Source: Akkermansiaceae bacterium | GTDB taxonomy: Bacteria; Verrucomicrobiota; Verrucomicrobiia; Verrucomicrobiales; DEV007 | Reading direction: 5' to 3' | Assembly (NCBI GenBank): GCA_024233085.1 | Contig: JACKQC010000004.1 | Coordinates: forward strand, 1 to 64,000 | DNA: 64,000 nucleotides | Shown: positions 60,898 through 64,000 of the stretch, piece by piece | Layout of the letters: every line of letters starts with the position of its first letter | Position numbering within the stretch: the first letter of the stretch is position 1 | Made by a program: the position numbers and the translations under genes | Notes under the pieces: model-generated | Seen by the model: only the letters and a program-made list of their open reading frames with translations | Databases searched by the model: none | Told to the model about the DNA's origin: nothing

Positions 60898-63201
60898 ATG
60901 ACCCTCCGATCCTTTTTCCCCTTCCTCCTCGTCGCGCCGGCGATGCTGGCTTTTGCCGCTCCTTCGGGCCGCGCCGGCGAGGTCCTCGTCGAGGCCGAGG
61001 CCTTTTCCCAGCCGGGCGGTTGGCGGCTCGACACGCAGTTCATCGACATCATGGGGTCGCCCTACCTCATCGCCCACGGCATGGGCGTGCCGGTGGCGGA
61101 CGCCGAGACGACCGTGAAATTTCCCCAGGCCGGCAGCTATCGCCTCTGGGTGCGGACGAAGGACTGGGTCGCCCAATGGAAAGCGCCGGGCGAGGCGCCG
61201 GGCCGCTTCCAGGTCGCCATCGACGGCCGGCCCGTCGCGACGGAATTTGGCGCCGAGGGCGCGGACTGGCATTGGCAGGACGGCGGCACCGTCGTGATCG
61301 CCGGCACCGAGGCGAAAATCGCGCTCCACGACCTGACCGGGTTCGACGGACGCTGTGACGCGCTGCTTTTTTCCAGCGATCCCGCCTTCACGCCCGACAA
61401 CAGCAGCGAGGTCCTGCCCGCCTGGCGCCGTGAAACGCTCGGCCTGCCGAAGGAACCCATCGCCGAGGGACCCTTCGACATCGTCTTCGTCGGCGGCGGC
61501 TACGCCGGGTCCTGCGGCGCCATTTCCGCGGCGCGGATGGGTCTGAAGGTCGCCCTCATCCAGAACCGCGGCGTGCTCGGCGGCAACGGCTCCTCCGAGG
61601 TGCGCGTCTGGGCCCAGGGCAACACCCCGCCCGGGCTCTACCCCGTCGGCGACATTGTCCGCGAGTTCGAGGACGACGCCAAAAAATCGCCCGGCACCTA
61701 TGAGGAATTCGAGGACGCGAAAAAGGAGAAAATCGCCCGCGCCGAGAAAAACCTCAGCCTTTTCCTCGATCACCACGCCTACGCCGTCGAGATGAAGGAT
61801 CCGAGCCACCTCGCCGCCGTGCTCGCCTTCGACACCCGGACCGGCGCCGTCCGCCGCTTCGAGGCGCGCACCTACTGCGACGCCACCGGTCATGGCACCG
61901 TCGGCATGCTGGCCAACGCCGATCGCGAGATGATCGACGGCGGCCGCATGGGCATGTCGAACATGTGGGCCTGGGAAACGACCGACAGCCCGCGGACCTT
62001 TCCCGAGACACCGTGGGCGCTCGATCTCGCCGAGGGCGAGTTCCCCTACCCCCGCGATTTCCATGCCCAGTGGTTTTGGGAAAGCGGCTTCGACAAGGAC
62101 CCGCTCAAGGACCTCGAGACCATCCGCGACTGGAACCTCCGCGCCTCCTACGGCGCGTGGAACGCCATCAAAAACCACGGCGCCTACGCCCGCTCCGACG
62201 AGTCCGGCAAAGCCCACGCCAACGCCCGCATGACCTGGCTCGCCTACATCGGCGGCCCGCGCGAGACCCAGCAGCTCCTTGGCGACATCGTCCTGACCGA
62301 GGAGGACATCGTCGACAAGAAACCCTACCCCGACGGCTGCGTGCTGACCACCTGGTCGGTCGATCTCCACTACCCGCAGGAGCAGTACGTGAAGAAGTTT
62401 CCCGACAACCCCTTCATCTCGAAAGCCGTCCACGGCGGCGGGGTGGACCGGAAAAAAGGCTACCCCGTCCCCTACCGCTGCTTTTACTCGCGCAACATCG
62501 AGAACCTCTTCATGGCCGGGCGCAACATCAGCGTCACCCACGAGGCCCTCGGCACCGTCCGCGTCATGAAGACCTGCGGCATGATGGGCGTCGTCGTCGG
62601 CAAGGCCGCCGCCCTCTGCGCCCGGAACGACTGCTCGCCCCGCGACGTCTATTACCAGTATCTCGAGGATCTCATCAGGCTCTGCCAGCTCCCCGGTTAC
62701 ATGCGCCGCGACTCGCTCGACGGGAAATTTTACGACGATCCGAACCTGCCCCATCTCGAGGAGCCCGACATGGGTTACGTGCCAAAGTCCAGCCTCAGCG
62801 GCATCGTGATCGACGATTCCGAGGCGAAGCTCACCGGCAAATGGGCCGAGGGTGCCGGGCTGAAAGGTTTCATCGAGAACGGCTACCGCTACGCCGGCAA
62901 AGGCGGCGGCGCCTCCGCCCGATTCGAGTTCACCGTGCCGAAAGACGGCGAATACGAAGTCCGGCTCGCCTGGCAACCCCACGAAAACCGCGCCACCAAC
63001 ACCCCCGTGACCGTCATCTCCGCCGGCGGCGAAAAAAGCCAAACCGTCAACCAGCGCATCGCCCCGCCGCTCGCGAAGGGTTTCTACACCCTCGGCGCCT
63101 ATCGTTTCGAAAAGGGCCAGCCCGGCGCCGTCGTCATCGGCACCGAGGGCATCGACGGCAACGCCCACCTCGACGCCGTGCAGGTGCTGCCGCTGGAATA
63201 G
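60898..63201 (+). CDS. Exported FAD-dependent oxidoreductase with carbohydrate-binding-like domain
   Basis: 767 aa with a signal peptide (residues 1-26). A beta-sandwich (30-170, like the CBM-type domains found in such proteins) is followed by an FAD domain whose dinucleotide motif is VGGGYAGSCGA (about residues 198-208), then RGVLGGNGSSEVRVWAQG and YATRPNF-like LFMAGRNISVTHEALGTVRVMKTCGMMG, with a second sandwich at the C-terminus. Belongs to the FAD_oxidored group found in polysaccharide-degrading Planctomycetes and Verrucomicrobia (sometimes called xanthan-lyase-like). Substrate unknown. Confidence 0.9.
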   Translation: MTLRSFFPFLLVAPAMLAFAAPSGRAGEVLVEAEAFSQPGGWRLDTQFIDIMGSPYLIAHGMGVPVADAETTVKFPQAGSYRLWVRTKDWVAQWKAPGEAPGRFQVAIDGRPVATEFGAEGADWHWQDGGTVVIAGTEAKIALHDLTGFDGRCDALLFSSDPAFTPDNSSEVLPAWRRETLGLPKEPIAEGPFDIVFVGGGYAGSCGAISAARMGLKVALIQNRGVLGGNGSSEVRVWAQGNTPPGLYPVGDIVREFEDDAKKSPGTYEEFEDAKKEKIARAEKNLSLFLDHHAYAVEMKDPSHLAAVLAFDTRTGAVRRFEARTYCDATGHGTVGMLANADREMIDGGRMGMSNMWAWETTDSPRTFPETPWALDLAEGEFPYPRDFHAQWFWESGFDKDPLKDLETIRDWNLRASYGAWNAIKNHGAYARSDESGKAHANARMTWLAYIGGPRETQQLLGDIVLTEEDIVDKKPYPDGCVLTTWSVDLHYPQEQYVKKFPDNPFISKAVHGGGVDRKKGYPVPYRCFYSRNIENLFMAGRNISVTHEALGTVRVMKTCGMMGVVVGKAAALCARNDCSPRDVYYQYLEDLIRLCQLPGYMRRDSLDGKFYDDPNLPHLEEPDMGYVPKSSLSGIVIDDSEAKLTGKWAEGAGLKGFIENGYRYAGKGGGASARFEFTVPKDGEYEVRLAWQPHENRATNTPVTVISAGGEKSQTVNQRIAPPLAKGFYTLGAYRFEKGQPGAVVIGTEGIDGNAHLDAVQVLPLE

Positions 63202-63254
63202 ATCTCGCCGAAGGAAACCTCCCGATCGAATCAGGCTTCTTTTTTCGGAGAGGG

Positions 63255-64000
63255 TCAGTTCGCGGTCCTATCCGTCCCGGTCTCCGCTTTGCCGATGCTG
63301 GAAGATCGGAGCCGAGACATCGCGTTCGCGTATTCCCCTTTGCACCATTCAACGATGTCCTCGACGGAAAGTGGCACCCTCTGGAGTTCGAAATCTCCTT
63401 CCACATCGACATAGAGACATTCTCCAGCGTCAGAGCCTTCCCGCCCTTTCACAGGATTTTTGTCATGATTGGGATTGCTTTCTTTTTTGATCCGGCACGA
63501 AATCTCCCGGGCGATGTGCTCGCCGAGGGAGCGATAGGCCTCGAACTGGTCGTCGCTGAAAAACTGATCACCGGTCGTCTGGTGGGGGAATTCCGGGCAG
63601 GTTCGCTTGTAGCTGCGCACCGCGGCGCCCTCGTCTCCAGTAAAGGACGACTTCAGGTAGAGAAGCCACCCCACCTTCCCCCGCTTGTAGGCTTCGGCGT
63701 CATCGGGATACTGGATACGCCCCACCGCGAAGTGCCGTTTTACCTCACCGGTTTTCTCGTCCGGTTCGAAACCGCTCAGGTCGATGTCCACCTCCACGTT
63801 CTCGTCGGTATAAATCTGGCGGATAGCGGAGGCGAGCGATCCAAAGTCATAGCGACCATCGCATTCCCCATCGCAGGCAACGATAAGCCGGCAGCGCCTC
63901 TGGAAGAGAGGATAAAGCCCGATATTGTCGCCGGTGTGCGCCCCGTCGGAGAGGTTGACGAAGGGCTCGCGGGCGTTGGCCAATGCGTAAAGTTCGCGAA
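63255..64000 (-). CDS. Patatin-like phospholipase, C-terminal part (5' end outside window)
   Basis: The open frame continues to the window edge, so only the last 248 residues are seen. REPFVNLSDGAHTGDNIGLYPLFQRRCRLIVACDG resembles the C-terminal part of patatin-like proteins, split here as FVNLSDGAHTGDNIGLYPL and QRRCRLIVACD. In that group the Asp of DGAH is one half of the Ser-Asp dyad; the serine side lies beyond the window. The rest (FTGDEGAAVRSYKRTCPEFPHQ, FFSDDQFEAYRSLGEHIA) also fits. It should hydrolyse lipid acyl esters; whether it is secreted cannot be seen. Confidence 0.8.
   Translation of the reverse strand, partial: RELYALANAREPFVNLSDGAHTGDNIGLYPLFQRRCRLIVACDGECDGRYDFGSLASAIRQIYTDENVEVDIDLSGFEPDEKTGEVKRHFAVGRIQYPDDAEAYKRGKVGWLLYLKSSFTGDEGAAVRSYKRTCPEFPHQTTGDQFFSDDQFEAYRSLGEHIAREISCRIKKESNPNHDKNPVKGREGSDAGECLYVDVEGDFELQRVPLSVEDIVEWCKGEYANAMSRLRSSSIGKAETGTDRTAN

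Overview
The window is GC-rich DNA, roughly two-thirds G+C by eye, from a Gram-negative bacterium, most probably of the PVC superphylum and more likely Verrucomicrobiota than Planctomycetota. The reasons are a planctomycete-type cytochrome c/DUF1549/DUF1553 protein next to a DUF1501 Tat-exported protein, two arylsulfatases, DUF1080, GMC and FAD oxidoreductases with signal peptides, three eukaryotic-type Ser/Thr kinases (one fused to an FGE-fold domain and a propeller-like region), a GbsR regulator, and outer-membrane parts (RND efflux, OMF, PelB-like barrel). This placement is inferred from gene content; no rRNA or marker phylogeny is available here.

Layout. 1-198: tandem repeat of about 41 bp. 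295-7171 (-): RND efflux operon whose first gene joins a TetR regulator in frame to an outer-membrane channel lipoprotein, with an 18-bp palindromic operator upstream. 7394-9630 (+): orphan DNA methyltransferase and class V aminotransferase. 9675-10604 (-): S4 RNA-binding domain fused to a LptA-like domain. 10762-11475 (+): P-loop protein with its own promoter and terminator. 11677-16515 (-): large sensor kinase. 16659-17621 (-): GNAT acetyltransferase and DoxX-like protein. 17758-22312 (-): a GbsR-headed operon (DCC/acyltransferase fusion, two paralogous 4-TM proteins, TIGR01777 epimerase, DUF2071) with two near-identical operators. 22743-23891 (-): EF-hand esterase.

24179-35585: a mostly forward block for exported oxidative and carbohydrate metabolism (cytochrome/DUF1553, DUF1501, gluconate-dehydrogenase-like subunit 3 and GMC large subunit, DUF1080, mannitol-dehydrogenase family, esterase), with RidA on the opposite strand. 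35602-37958 (-): ubiE, tRNA-Leu(CAG), a 2OG-Fe(II) oxygenase and pabA/trpG. 38131-39570 (+): sulfatase. 39615-47009 (-): a pel exopolysaccharide cluster pelB-D-E-F-G without pelA or pelC. 47309-57084: signalling region with an orphan membrane-fusion-like protein, a pseudokinase-TPR protein, a squalene-cyclase-fold exported protein, lipB, an FHA-adenylate cyclase and a kinase-TPR protein. 57159-58090: a RAYT transposase inside its REP palindromes. 58175-64000: exported sulfatase, DUF433/DUF5615 toxin-antitoxin-like pair, small lipoprotein, FAD oxidoreductase and a patatin-like gene that runs off the window.

The most unusual feature is a dispersed palindromic element built from the half-site ACCCAACAGGGTTGGGT, present at seven loci (4007, 18548, 28914, 34602, 39576, 51062, 58130). 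It lies in frame inside one gene, forms the N-terminus of another, supplies the start codon and first residues of a third, and begins exactly at the stop codon of three genes. Other notable points are two in-frame fusions of a cytosolic protein with an exported one, the GbsR operator pair, the reduced pel operon with a conserved c-di-GMP site in PelD, and a kinase whose catalytic HRD has become HGN.
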